Assembly (NCBI GenBank): GCA_018398815.1
Contig: CM031628.1
Span: 12,088,366 to 12,152,365, forward strand
DNA from: Conus ventricosus
Lineage: Eukaryota > Mollusca > Gastropoda > Neogastropoda > Conidae
DNA: 64,000 nucleotides
Direction: 5' to 3'
Positions 14,416-25,564 of the stretch are shown here, one piece after another. Within the stretch, counting starts at the first letter, position 1. Every line of letters starts with the position of its first letter. The notes beneath the pieces are model-generated. The model saw only the letters and a list, made by a program, of their open reading frames with translations, had not been told where the DNA came from and searched no databases. The position numbers and the translations under genes were made by a program.

Positions 14416-14890
14416 TTGAGTGAGGCAGAGAGAGAAGGAGGAAAGTGAGGGGTGAGGTAGAGAGACGAGTGAGAGCGAAAGGTGCCTGGTGAGATGCATA
14501 GACAGATTGAGGGAGAAAAGCGATAGGTGAGGTAGAGAGAGAGAGAGTGAAAGAGAGACAGGTGATAGGTAAGATAATTAGAGAGAGAGGGAGACAGAAT
14601 TAGGCAGGTGAATGGCGAGTTACAGAAACAGAGACAGGTGATGGATGAGGTAGACAGCGGAAGAGAGAAAGGTGAATGGGTGAAGTAGAGAGACAGAGAG
14701 TGAAAGATGATAATTTTATTGGGTTAGATAGAGAGGGAAAGAAAGGTGAAGGATGAGGTAGAGGGAGCAACATACAGATAAAGGTAATGGTGAGGTAGAC
14801 ATATAATACAGACAAAGGTGATAGGTAAGATAGACAGACATAAAGATCGCTTTTGTAAGGTAGAGAGACAGACATAAAGAATGCTTTGTT
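14099..14890. repeat. GA-rich degenerate 29-bp minisatellite
   Basis: The unit is approximately ggtgaggtagagagacagag followed by aaaagtgat. It is repeated with heavy degeneration over about 0.8 kb and includes a pure (GA)n tract at 14365-14412. Minus-strand frames read as Ser-Leu-Pro-rich and are artefacts. Confidence 0.8.
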
Positions 14891-15072
14891 TGTTATTGGG
14901 GGTTTGGTGAAGAGGGGGTTAAATAACATGATCTGGAAAAACAGTGATGCACCTGAATGGATTAAGCATTGAAATATTCTCAATCATTATTAGACTGATA
15001 AAAAGAAGGTGAGAGATTTCTAGAAGTGTAGCACACTACTGATAGTGCATGTACAAACTTGCATGCACATGC

Positions 15073-15075
15073 ACG

Positions 15076-15149
<74 letters not shown>

Positions 15150-15152
15150 CAC

Positions 15153-15213
<61 letters not shown>

Positions 15214-15251
15214 TACACACACTTACATGTGTGTGTGCACCACAGCACATG

Positions 15252-15308
<57 letters not shown>

Positions 15309-15438
15309 CTCCATGCATGTTTATGCAAGCTGGCATACATGTATGCATACGCACAGGTTTACGGCATTGACTGACACACTGGACCACTTCCTCTCTCTCT
15401 GTCTCTCTTCTGTCTCTCTCTTCTCTGTATCCCTCTCT

Positions 15439-15498
<60 letters not shown>

Positions 15499-15504
15499 CC
15501 CTTT

Positions 15505-15553
<49 letters not shown>

Positions 15554-15779
15554 TGTGTCAGCCCAAGGTAGACTGTTAGGGGCAGAGTGAAAGGGATAGC
15601 AGGGAACAGATAGTGACTTGGAGACATCATGCGAAAGTGACGGATGCTTCCTGTCTCTGACTATATTCTCTTCCCTCTTTCCTCCCTTTAAGAAAAAAAG
15701 AAACAAGCAAAACAAAAACAAAAACAAAACAAAAAAAAACCTCAAGAAATGAAGTTGGTCATGGGTTAACATAGACCCC

Positions 15780-15856
<77 letters not shown>

Positions 15857-15865
15857 CAGTGTGTG

Positions 15866-15905
<40 letters not shown>

Positions 15906-16061
15906 TGTGTGTGTGTGTGTGTGTGTATTCAGTGTGTGTGTGTGTGTGTGTATGTGTGTGTGTTCAGTGTGTGTGTGTTCAGTGTGTGTGTGTGTGTGTA
16001 TTCAGTGTGTGTGTGTGTGTGTGTGTATGTGTGTGTGTGTGTGTGTGTTCAGTGTGTGTGT
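15073..16061. repeat. About 1-kb segment, first copy (left flank of LINE copy 1)
   Basis: In order: (CA)n at about 15075-15307 with one interruption, a unique block 15308-15400, (CT)n at 15391-15553, a unique block 15555-15780, and (TG)n with ttcagtg interruptions to 16061. The same order of blocks recurs at 18835-19766 directly after LINE copy 1, including gtgtcagccc and gggttaacatagacccc. The two copies therefore flank the LINE. Confidence 0.85.
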
Positions 16062-18645
16062 GCTAAATCGAGACACACTTTCAAAATCAGTAAACGTCGG
16101 TCCTGGAGAAACTTCGCTCCAGGCTGACATCTAAAATTTCCAAGAAAAAAGTTTGGAACATCATTAGAAAATCAAAGGGAAGAACACAACCCTCCATTCA
16201 TCACTTGAAAACTTGCTGATGCTCTGATCACTGACAAACAAGCTGTTGCCAATCTGTTGGCCTCCACCATCCAACAGAACTCTCATCTTCAAATAAACTG
16301 CAGTCATTTTTAGAAACAAAGAGATTAGAGAGAAATCTTCATACCAATTTCACATCAGACAACTCTGAAACCTATAATCTTCCTTTTTCAATCATTGAAC
16401 TCAAATTAGCTTTACAAACCTGCACTGATATCTGCCCCTGGTCTGGATGACATTCATTATCAGGTTGTGAAACATTTTCCAGAAAGCTGTCTCCAGACTC
16501 TTTCCAAGTCTATAACCATATTGGACCCGGGTCCTTTGCCCCCCCTGGCGGAAACCCCTGATCTTCCATTCCAAAAGCGTGGAAAGGCCCTTTCCCAACC
16601 CTTTCCAACTACCGCCCAATCGCTCTGACCAGCTGCCTCTGTAAGTGATGGAAAAAGTGGTCAACTCCCGTCTGATGGGAAGTGGAAACGATGGTCTTTT
16701 GGCCAGTGAAAGGGGGTTTTCCCGGAAGCACCACTCGAGGTTACCATTTAACCCGTCGGGAAAACCACCACCGCATGCCTTTTTTAACAAGCACTTGGTC
16801 GCTATCTTTTTCGACCCGAAAAGGGTCGACAAGTGGAAAACGGGAGTTCTTGGACCTGCACAGACTTGGTTTTCGGGGTCACCGTCGTTATTCAAACTTT
16901 TACCCCGCGCATTTTCCAGGTGCGTGTTGGGCCCCACACTCCTGACATCCATGGGCAGGATTTGGGGTGTTCCCTCAGGGGGCACCTTTCTCCGCCCTTT
17001 TCAGCATTAAAAAAAATGCTTTGCCAATGGGAAAGAGGGGGCAGAGTCTTTCTCTTTTTTGTGACTTTGGCGAGGCAGTTGGCTTCTTACTCAGTGACAC
17101 GTCGCCCCAATTTTGCGTCAACAGAACCCAACAGGGGGCCGAGGAAAAAGGGGTTTACCTTTCTCCCCCCCCCAAGACTCAGTCAATTCTTTTTCCAAAT
17201 TTTCGTCGATTTTTGATGACCCAAAAATTTTGTTAGACAAGTCCACCTTCCCCTTTTTAAAAAAACCAAAAATTCCGGGGAGTTATTTTGAAAAACTCAA
17301 CTTTCTCAGCCACATAAAAAAACCTCAAAACCTTGCCGAAAGTCGAATTTCCGGGGCGTCAAACCGACGGGGCGTGATAAGAAAACTTTGCTCCTTAAGA
17401 GCCTTGGCCCCGTTAAAAACGGGCTAGGGTTTGTGTGTGTACGGTCGCAAGCCCCTCTTCTCAAATTTTGGCCCTTCCCACAGGGTTTGTCTTGTCTTGG
17501 AGCATTCCGCACCACCCTTGTACAGCCTGTCGCAGGGCAGGAAAACCCCTCACGTCCAAACCGCAGTAAAAATGTCTCAAAATTATTTACAGACTTTTCC
17601 CAAACCCGCAGAATCTCCCTTGACGTGTCTTTGCCCTCAGTTTCAAAAAAAATTGGGAAACCAACCCAAACGATTCCCCTTTTTGGTTTGTATGCAGCCT
17701 CACGTGCGGAATGAGCTAGCCTAGGGTGTTTGATTTTTCCAATTTTCCCCAAACACCACCGTGGACCTTCTTCACCCCGAGTTTGTTTTATCTTGCGCTT
17801 TTCGCAAAGATTACCAGCTCTCGGGGCGTAAAAGGCTTTGTATGCTGAGCTTGTTCAAATTTCCCCCATCCTTAAAAAATTTTTCATTGGGGTTTCCCAA
17901 GTCTGAAGATGGATGGCCTGTGCAGCCTTGCCCTGGGGCTCCTTCTCAGATATGTTGGAACTACCTTTCGATCTTCTGTCTATTCTGCTGAACTTATGCT
18001 CGGGTTTTGGTTTTTTGAAGATAACTCACGTTCTTCAAAGGGGACTTTTGGTTCTGTCGGATTTCGCTGTCAGCTTTGGGGCCTAGTGGCCGCAACTTCG
18101 CATCCAGTTTTACTTTTTTTTGAACTTTTTTTGCAATTTGAAGGGGGGGTTTAAACATTATCTTGTTTGGGGTTTTCGGGTCATTTTTGGCATTGGGGGG
18201 GGAACAAAATGGTTGATCGTTTTAGCCAAAAACCCCACAAGAGAGAAACTGCCCAACCTTTTTCCCCCTCTCAGAGTGAAACCCAAAATTAACGTTATGT
18301 GGAGACCTCTGGAGGAGGATTGGAAAACACAGACGAATAAAAAACTTTTTCGATCCCCCAAAAACCTTAGGAATTCCCCCACCCACTGGGAGGCGTAAAA
18401 GAGGAAAGGTTTGTGCCGGCTGCACCCGGCCATTCGTTTTTTCCCCATGCTTCCCTTTTAAAGAGTGAAGAAGTCCGGGTGTTCCATGCAGCGCCCCTCA
18501 CAAGAAACAGTTCTTTAGAGTGTTGGGACTTTCACATGTAGCACAAAAATTTTACAGCGGAGCCATGAAGATCCTGTTTTGGATGCCCCCCTGATGTGAT
18601 CCTTTAGTTTTTGAGAGAGATTAACATTTTTTTATCTGATTTTAA
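16062..18645 (+). pseudogene. LINE copy 1 ORF2 fragment (RT, RNase H, C-terminus)
   Basis: This is a broken reading frame corresponding to the second half of ORF2. Recognisable pieces are the linker before the RT (16062-16450), RT blocks around 16600-17080, the thumb region with a garbled TDWGADKKTLL equivalent near 17380, the RNase H region around 17880-18230, and the C-terminal region around 18390-18645. The frame is interrupted many times by indels and homopolymer-extending changes. No catalytic motif is intact enough to read. Inactive as it stands, but many of the breaks may be sequencing or consensus errors. Confidence 0.8.
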
Positions 18646-18834
18646 AATTTTAAAGGGAAAAAAAATTTTTAACAAAGTTTTTGGTGGTTTTGAGATGCAT
18701 TTAAAGGAAAGTATGAAAGGTGTTTTTTTTTTTTTTTTTTTTTATGATGGGTGAGTTGATTTAAAAGTGGTACAGCCCCGATAGGGCCCTTTTTCGGGCG
18801 GGTGGGGTATAAGCACATTTTCTTATCTTTTCTT
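16062..18834 (+). mobile_element. LINE copy 1: 5'-truncated I-superfamily-like element (subfamily B)
   Basis: Homology to the full-length element at 42530-48407 begins within ORF2 at gctaaatcgagacacac, right at the end of a (TG)n tract. It runs through the RT, RNase H, C-terminus, poly-T tract (about 18722-18744) and the 3' end ataagcac... tcttatct. The best match is the 42.5 kb copy, for example gaaacttc... ctccaggctgacatc near 16110. From about 16500 on, the sequence is riddled with substitutions that extend neighbouring homopolymers. The 3' end abuts a (CA)n tract at 18835. Confidence 0.9.
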
Positions 18835-19720
18835 ACACACACACCACACACACTGCACACACACCAAACCCACACAACCACACCACACACAAAACCACCC
18901 ACAAATCACACCTTAATGTGTGTGTGCACCACACCTGCTCCCACACACACACACAACACAACACCCAACCCCAACCAACAACCCCACACAACCCCCGCGC
19001 CCCATGCTTTTATGCAAGTGGCATATGTATGCTCGCACAGGGTTTTGGCATTGCTGCACCTGGACCACTTTCCCCTCTTTCTGTCTCTCTCTCTGTCTCT
19101 CTCTCCTTTTTCCCTCTCTCTCCTCTCCTTCTCTCCTTTTTCTCTCTCTTTTTTCTCTATTGTGTCAGCCCCGGGAGATGTTAGGGGCGAGTGAAAGGGA
19201 TACAGGGAAATAGTGACTTGGGCCTCTGCAAAATGCGGATGCCTTCCCGTTTGACTATATTCTCTTTCTCTTCCCCCCTTAAGAAAAAAAGAAAAAGCCC
19301 CAAACAAAAAAAACCTCCCGAAATGAAAATTGGGCTGGGTTAACATAGACCCCGGTGTGTGGTGTGTGTGTGTGTGTGTGTGGTGTGTGTGTGTGGTGTT
19401 GTGTGTATTCAGTGTGTGTGTGTGTGTGTGTGTTTGGTGTGTTTGGTGTGTGGTTATAGTTGTTTCAGTGTTGTGGTGTGTGGTGTGTGTTGTTTTTTGG
19501 TTTTGTGTTTTCGTGGTGTTGTGTGTGTGTGGTGTGTGTGGTGTGTGTGTGGTGTGTGTGTGTGTTTCAGGGTGGTTTTGTGGTTGTTGTTGTGTGTGTG
19601 GTTTTGTTGTTTCAGTGTGTGTGTGTTCCCTGTGGTGTGTGTGTGTTTCGTGGTGTGTGTGTGGTGTGTGTGTTGTGTGTGTGGGGTGTGTGTTTTTTCA
19701 GTGTTGTGTGTGTTCGGTGT

Positions 19721-19763
<43 letters not shown>

Positions 19764-19766
19764 TGC
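18835..19766. repeat. About 1-kb segment, second copy (right flank of LINE copy 1)
   Basis: A diverged or poorly sequenced repeat of 15073-16061 with the same blocks in the same order: CA-rich start, gtgtgtgtgcaccaca at about 18917, tttatgcaagtggcata at about 19009, CT tract, gtgtcagccc at about 19163, gactatattctctt at about 19251, gggttaacatagacccc at about 19336, then a TG-rich tract to 19766. Differences are mostly small indels and homopolymer changes. Confidence 0.85.
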
Positions 19767-21070
19767 AATTCCCCCCTTAGGTACAGGTGGTTTAATTGTC
19801 TTGAAAACATTTGCAATGTTCCCTGGGGGAAAAGGCCAGCTTGTTTAAAACCATACCAAAAAAAACAAAAACAAAAAAACGCTACCCCATCCCTGAAACC
19901 CAAAAAAAATCTTTGTTTTAAAAGAGACATGCGTTCCCCCCCCTTTTAAGGGTTATTTGTACAGTCAAAGTGAGTTGTTTCCTTTTTTTTTGTTTCTGTT
20001 GGTCAGTGTGTTTGTTTTTAACAATTTAAGTCAAAAGGCCGTGCCCCTTTTTATGAATGTTTTGTGTGCTGTTTTTTTTTTTTTTTTTTCTTTTTTTTTT
20101 TCTGTCGGCGTGCTTGTCTCCTCGTAAATGCCATGTTTTAACTTAAAACTCTTTTTTTTTTTTGGAGGTGTTTTGTTTGTGGTTTGCCCTTTACTACATG
20201 TGTCTAGTGAAAAGGTACGGCAAGCGGCCTGAGTTTGGGTTAGGTGCTGTTTTACCATGAGAGCAAATTTTCCTTTCCCCCGCCTTCTGTCTTTGACTTT
20301 TTCTCTAGAACGCTTCGGGGTATTGGAAACTCTGAAGCAGATGTTTTTTTTACTATCTCTCTTTCTTTGCGTTCGCAGGCTTATCTCCCGCGACACTCCC
20401 CTTTTAGAAGGCATGATTAATTCCCCCTCTTTCACAAGGGGGTGGGTTTTATGTGTTACCCTTTTTTTTATCCCCCCCGTTTTAAGGCAGCCTACTCCAA
20501 CTTCGGGGGGAAAAATGTTCTGTTTAAAAGAAAACGAAAATAAAATTTGTGGAAGGAGCGGGGTTGATGGTTTTGGGACTGTGTGTTTGATGGAAAACGT
20601 TGGGATTGCTGTCATCACACCCGTGGCATCCTGTTGTCTTTTTCAATCTTTATGTTTCTTTGTCTGTCGTCCCGGCTGTCACAGCTTTTGCTTGCACAGG
20701 GCGGGCGTGGGAATGGGCCCCTTTCCCTGTGGGGGTTGGATTTTGATTGTCCCCGGATCGAAATTTTTATTTTGCTTTTTTTTTGTTTTTACATCACCGA
20801 AAGGGGAAAAACAAAGATTTTTCCCTGAAGGATTGGTTTAAAATCAAAATGACATTTGGGAATTGGGGTTTTAAGGGTCTATGGGGAAAAAAAAAGTAGC
20901 AATTTGTGGAGAAAAAGCGAGGGGTAAGGGGGGTGTAGAGAACAAAAAAAAAGGGGAAAATATGGGGGAGAAAAATGAAAAATGAGTTTGTATTTAAGAG
21001 AATTATGATTGCTTCCATCAAAGAGGTTATGTTTTCACCTACTTTGGTTAAATGGCTGGTTTGTTGTCTG
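19767..21070. other. Unique intronic sequence of poor apparent quality
   Basis: No gene was recognised. Runs of C, G, T and A are unusually frequent (for example near 19935, 20065-20100, 20155 and 20885). They resemble the homopolymer-extending errors that can be demonstrated in LINE copy 1 by comparison with 42530-48407. The 194-codon frames on both strands here have no recognisable features. Confidence 0.55.
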
Positions 21071-21342
21071 TCCGCAGTAGAGCCATACTGTGTGTCTACT
21101 ATAGTTGAAGAGTTACGCTAAATGTCTTCTGTAGTTGTGGAGCCAAACTGAGTGTCTTTTGTAGTTGTGGAGCCATACCAGATGTCTCTTCTAGTTTTGC
21201 AGCCATACTGAGTCAGTGTCCCTACAAGCTGTGGAGTCATACTGTCAGTCTTCTACAGTTGTTGAGTCGCACTGAGTGTTTTTTGTAGTTGTGGAGCCAT
21301 ATTGAGTATCTTCTGAAGTTGTGGAACCCTACTGAATATCTT

Positions 21343-21873
21343 CAATTGCATACATGCCTACCCCTACGGAAATTCCGTATTTTCTACAGCAATTTAAAAA
21401 AAAAAAACGAAGTAGCTACGGCGATTACGGAAATTTATTTTTTCGTTACGGTAAAAAGATTTTTCAACAACATTTACTTAAAACGATCGCGAGTTGAAGC
21501 AGACGATGCTTATGAAAGCAGAAGCAGAACACCGAATGGTAAAAGGGACGTACTATAAGCCCTGTCTTCATCAAGCAGACGAATAGCATGTGTCTCCAAT
21601 GGCTTCTGCTATAGAGGGACGTTAAACTCAGTTATTCAAGCAAACGATGCTTTTGAAAGCGGAAGTACTAAACTGGATATCGCAAGTAATTGAAGTTTCG
21701 AGAAATATGGCGTCTAATACAAAGAGAAAGCGAATGGATGTGCCAACTGGTGATGACGATGAACCTGCATTCAAAAGAAAAAAAGGAATGCTACTGATTT
21801 TGAGTCCGTGCTACTGAAATTTGAAATCAGTGCTACTGAAATTCATTTTTTGGGGTAGGCATGTATGCAATTG
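21343..21873. mobile_element. Non-autonomous DNA transposon-like element with 22-bp perfect inverted repeats
   Basis: The left end caattgcatacatgcctacc cc (21343-21364) is exactly the reverse complement of the right end at 21852-21873. The element interrupts a 30-bp minisatellite unit, and joining the flanks restores gaatatcttcaattgtgg. A target duplication of aatt is possible, but caattg is palindromic and hides the exact edge. Inside are tacgg-rich hairpins (21365-21480), two related 40-bp blocks (about 21496 and 21637) and a short frame from 21707 to 21817. That frame encodes 36 residues with two basic clusters (KRKR, KRKK). I cannot name the superfamily. Confidence 0.75.
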
Positions 21874-21978
21874 TGGAGCCGTACTGAGTGTCATCTGTAG
21901 TTGTGGAGCCATATCAGATGTCTTTAATGTTATGGAGCCATACTGAGTGTCATCTGTAGTTGTGGAGCCATACTGAGT

Positions 21979-22186
21979 TCTTCTTCTTCTTCTTCCTCGT
22001 TCGCTTCCCATTAGATGAGCAGCCCGGTGTCCTCGATGAAGGCTGCCGTCCACCGCAGCTCCTCCAGGGTGCCGTACAACTTGGCTTCCACTGCTGTCGG
22101 TGTTGGCCAATACTTCCTTCTGGATGCTGCATGCGTCATACAGTCTTGAAGGATGTGGTCTGTTGTCATTAGTCCCTCACCACAAG
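21979..22186 (-). mobile_element. 3' end of a second LINE family, minus strand
   Basis: Read on the minus strand, the sequence encodes the extreme C-terminus of a reverse-transcriptase ORF2: TTDHILQDC, RRKYWPTPT, EAKLYGTLEELRWTAAFIED, TGLLI and stop at 22011-22013. It is followed by a (GAA)n tail (plus-strand ttcttcttc at 21978-21995). The pattern HILQ-C, W-P, LWGTL-L-TA-FI-TGL-I is the common C-terminal signature of jockey-like ORF2 proteins. The minisatellite motif gagccatactgagt flanks both ends. That could be a target duplication or just the host array. Confidence 0.75.
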
Positions 22187-24040
22187 GAGCCATACTGAGT
22201 GTCATCTGTAGCTGTGGAGACGTACTGTGTGTCATCGGTAGTTGTGCAGCCATATCAAATGTCTTTAATGTTATGGAGCCATACTGAGTGTCATCTGTTG
22301 TTGTGGAGCCATACTGAGTGTCTTTTGTGGTTATGGAGCCATACTGAGTGTCTTTTGTTGTTATGGAGCCATTCTGAGTGTCTTTTGTGGTTATGGAGCC
22401 ATACTGTCAGTGTCTTTTGTTGTTATGGAGCCATAATGTCAGTGTCTTTTGTTGTTATGGAGCCATACTGAGTGTCTTTTGTTGTTATGGAGCCATACTG
22501 AGTATCTTTTGTTGTTATGGAGCCATACTGAGTGTCTTTTGTTGTTATGGAGCCATACTGAGTGTCTTTTGTTGTTATGGAGCCATACTGTCAGTGTCTT
22601 TTGTGGTTATGGAGCCATACTGAGTGTCTTTTGTTGTTATGGAGCCATACTGAGTATCTTTTGTTGTTATGGAGCCATACTGAGTGTCTTTTGTTGTTAT
22701 GGAGCCATACTGAGTGTCTTTTGTTGTTATGGAGCCATACTGTCAGTGTCTTTTGTTGTTATGGAGCCATACTGTCAGTGTCTTTTTTTTTGTTATGGAG
22801 CCATACTGTCAGTGTCTTTTGTTGTTATGGAGCCATACTGTCAGTGTCTTTTGTTGTTATGGAGCCATACTGAGTGTCTTTTGTTGTTATGGAGCCATAC
22901 TGAGTGTCTTTTGTCGTTATGGAGCCATACTGAGTGTCTTTTGTTGTTATGGAGCCATACTGAGTGTCTTTTGTCGTTATGGAGCCATACTGAGTGTCTT
23001 TTGTTGTTATGGAGCCATACTGAGTATCTTTTGTTGTTATGGAGCCATACTGAGTGTCTTTTGTTGTTATGGAGCCATACTGAGTGTCTTTTGTTGTTAT
23101 GGAGCCATACTGTCAGTGTCTTTTGTTGTTATGGAGCCATACTGAGTGTCTTTTGTTGTTATGGAGCCATACTGAGTGTCTTTTGTCGTTATGGAGCCAT
23201 ACTGAGTGTCTTTTGTCGTTATGGAGCCATACTGAGTGTCTTTTGTTGTTGTGGAGCCATACTGAGTGTCTTTTGTCGTTATGGAGCCATACTGAGTGTC
23301 TTTTGTTGTTATGGAGCCATACTGAGTATCTTTTGTTGTTATGGAGCCATACTGAGTGTCTTTTGTTGTTGTGGAGCCATACTGAGTGTCTTTTGTTGTT
23401 ATGGAGCCATACTGTCAGTGTCTTTTGTTGTTATGGAGCCATACTGAGTGTCTTTTGTTGTTGTGGAGCCATACTGAGTGTCGTCTGTAGTTGTGGAGTG
23501 CACAGAGTCATCTGTAGTTGTGGAGCTGCACTGAGTGTCTCCTCTAGTCGTTGAGCCATACTGAGTGTCTTTTGTACTTTTGGAGCCGCCCAGAGTTTCT
23601 TTCCTAGTTGTGGAGCCATGCTGAGTGTCTTTTGTACATTTGGAGCCGCCCTGAGTTTCTTTTGTAGTTGTGGAGCCATACTGAGTTTCTTTTGTACATT
23701 TGGAGCCGCCCAGAGTTTCTTTCCTAGTTGTGGAGCCGCCCTGAGTTTCTTTTGTAGTTGTGGAGCCATACTGAGTGTCTTTTGTATTTAGAAGCCGCCC
23801 TGAGTTTCTTTTGTACTTTTGGGGCCCCCCAGAGTTTCTTTCCTAGTTGTGGAGCCATGCTGAGTTTCTTTTGTACATTTGGAGCCGCCCTGAGTTTCTT
23901 TTGTAGTCGTGGAGCCATACTGAGTGTCTTTTGTATTTAGAAGCCGCCTGAGTTCTTTCCTAGTTGTGGAGCCATGCTGAGTGTCTTTTGTACATTTGGA
24001 GCCGCCCTGAGTTTCTTTCCTAGTTGTGGAGCCATGCTGC

Positions 24041-24600
24041 GTGAGCGACTCCATTGTTTAGTAGTTTCTGTGGTAGTGGCCGGCAAGCACTCAGAAGTCT
24101 CTGAATGATGCTATTCTTTTAGGGTCGAAGCTTTGAACTCTCAATCAAAAACATCATGTTTCATGTTGGCAGCTGGTTCATTTTGTCATTAATGTTCTTT
24201 TGTTACTTAGAAGAACTTTGCATGGTTGTGAAGCAGTCCACAGATTGCTACAAATCACTTTGTAAGGGAACAGTTGACATTTTGAAATTAAGCTTTTTAA
24301 TGATGTCTTTGATTGTTGTTATGTACAAAGACTGATTTTTTTGTAATTTGCGCTTTCAAACTTTCTTCTTCAAAGAAACGTATGGGAGCATATGCACTGA
24401 TCAAAGGCGATGCTCATTTGTTTACTTGTTTAACATTTTGCATTTGTTTTTCATAAAGATCATGAGACTGGTATTTCATTTCACCAGCAAATATTTCGTT
24501 ATTACAGAAGTTACTGTTCTTATTTTGTTTTTCTTTGATTTTTGTTTCTCTGGTTGCAGAGTAAGGCGACTACAGGGGGAAATGTAAACAAATCTAGATA
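24041..24600. other. Unique AT-rich intronic sequence
   Basis: No gene or mobile element was recognised. Confidence 0.6.
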
Positions 24601-24604
24601 TTAA

Positions 24605-24800
24605 TGTTAGCGCACCGCCAAAAAAAAAAAGTGGACAAACGAATCATAAGGCAAAACACAACGCGTTTCGACCTCTTAGGTCCTCTTTGGGCAAGACGCA
24701 CTACAGTCAGGACAATGAAAATGAACGAGCAATCACTTATCTTCATCAACTTCAGTGCTAGATAGCATCGATTCAATGCCTATCTTGCGCTGAAGTGGAT
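24605..24800 (-). mobile_element. Possible Penelope-like element 3' remnant
   Basis: Minus-strand sequence around 24691-24661 reads gcccaaagaggacctaagag followed by gtcgaaacgcgttgtg. The hairpin gacct-aag-aggtc directly before gaaacg resembles the short hairpin and GAAACG box I associate with the 3' ends of Penelope-like retroelements. No reverse transcriptase or GIY-YIG coding remains. A weak call from motif memory alone. Confidence 0.25.
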
Positions 24801-24804
24801 GAAG

Positions 24805-25015
24805 ATAAGTGTACAGTTTGTCCACAGCTGATTAACGAGACAGAAAAGTTTTTCCATGGCTGCATCAGATGTCCACTGTGTCTAGAGCTGTGGAAAGTCT
24901 GTCCACCGTGAATTAGGTGTACAGTTTGTCCACAGCTAGATGAAAGAGATGGAAAGTTTTCCCATGGCTACTTTAGGTTTAATATGTGTCTAGAACTGTA
25001 TCAGGTGTAAAGTTT
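24805..25015. repeat. Degenerate tandem repeat of about 110 bp
   Basis: The motif tgtacagtttgtccacagct recurs at about 24812 and 24919, followed in both by a gagatgga/gagacaga block and ttttcccatggct. About two imperfect copies. Confidence 0.6.
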
Positions 25016-25065
25016 GTCCTTGCTGCATTAGATGGAAACACTGTCCAAGGCTGCGTTAGGTGTAA

Positions 25066-25067
<2 letters not shown>

Positions 25068-25120
<53 letters not shown>

Positions 25121-25297
25121 TGTGTGTGTGTGTGTGTGGGGTCTGTGTGTGTGTCTGTGTGTGTGTCTGTGTCTGTGTGTGTTAAAGTAATACGAAGCTG
25201 TTCTTTCACTGATTCACTTTCCTCTTATTCTTACATGTCCTGTTTGACTACCTGTACTTCCCCCACATTCCCTTCCCATTCCAGTCCCTGTAATAGC

Positions 25298-25359
<62 letters not shown>

Positions 25360-25530
25360 GTTTCCCCTTTTTTCTGTCCCTGCCCTATTCAGTATGTTGT
25401 ATTCTCTGTCTCTGTCTCTGTCTGTCTGTCTGTCTGTCTGTCTCTCCTCTCTCTCTCTCTGTCTCTGTCTCACTGTCTGTCTGTCTGTCTCTCTCTGTCT
25501 CTCCCCCCTCCTCCTCCTCCTCCTCCCTTT
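25068..25530. repeat. (GT)n, (CT)n and (CTGT)n microsatellite cluster
   Basis: GT tract at 25068-25120 extending imperfectly to 25182, CT tracts at about 25297-25357, and CTGT/CT mixtures at 25405-25510. A poly-C run follows at about 25540-25552. Confidence 0.9.
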
Positions 25531-25564
25531 TCCTCCTACCCCCCCCCCCCCCCTTTCCATCTCC

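Larger units (their letters stand above)
21075..24040. repeat. 30-bp minisatellite array, about 3 kb, with two insertions
   Basis: The core unit is gagtgtcttttgttgttatg gagccatact (30 bp), with a 32-bp variant carrying tcagtgtc. It is very homogeneous at 22260-23470. It is more diverged at both ends, where gtagttgtggagccgccctg variants occur (21075-22260 and 23470-24040). The array is split by a 531-bp inverted-repeat element at 21343-21873 and a LINE fragment at 21979-22186. The 332-codon frame at 22449-23447 is just the 10-residue repeat and not a gene. The homogeneous centre suggests recent expansion. Confidence 0.95.

Noticed and set aside
20257..20841. 194-codon frames on both strands
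   Set aside because: They lie in the low-quality zone, have no domain similarity I can recognise, and overlapping frames on the opposite strand are equally long.
22449..23447. 332-codon open frame with a 10-residue repeat
   Set aside because: It is the translation of a 30-bp minisatellite. Adjacent frames and neighbouring arrays are equally open, and there is no start context, splice site or conserved domain.
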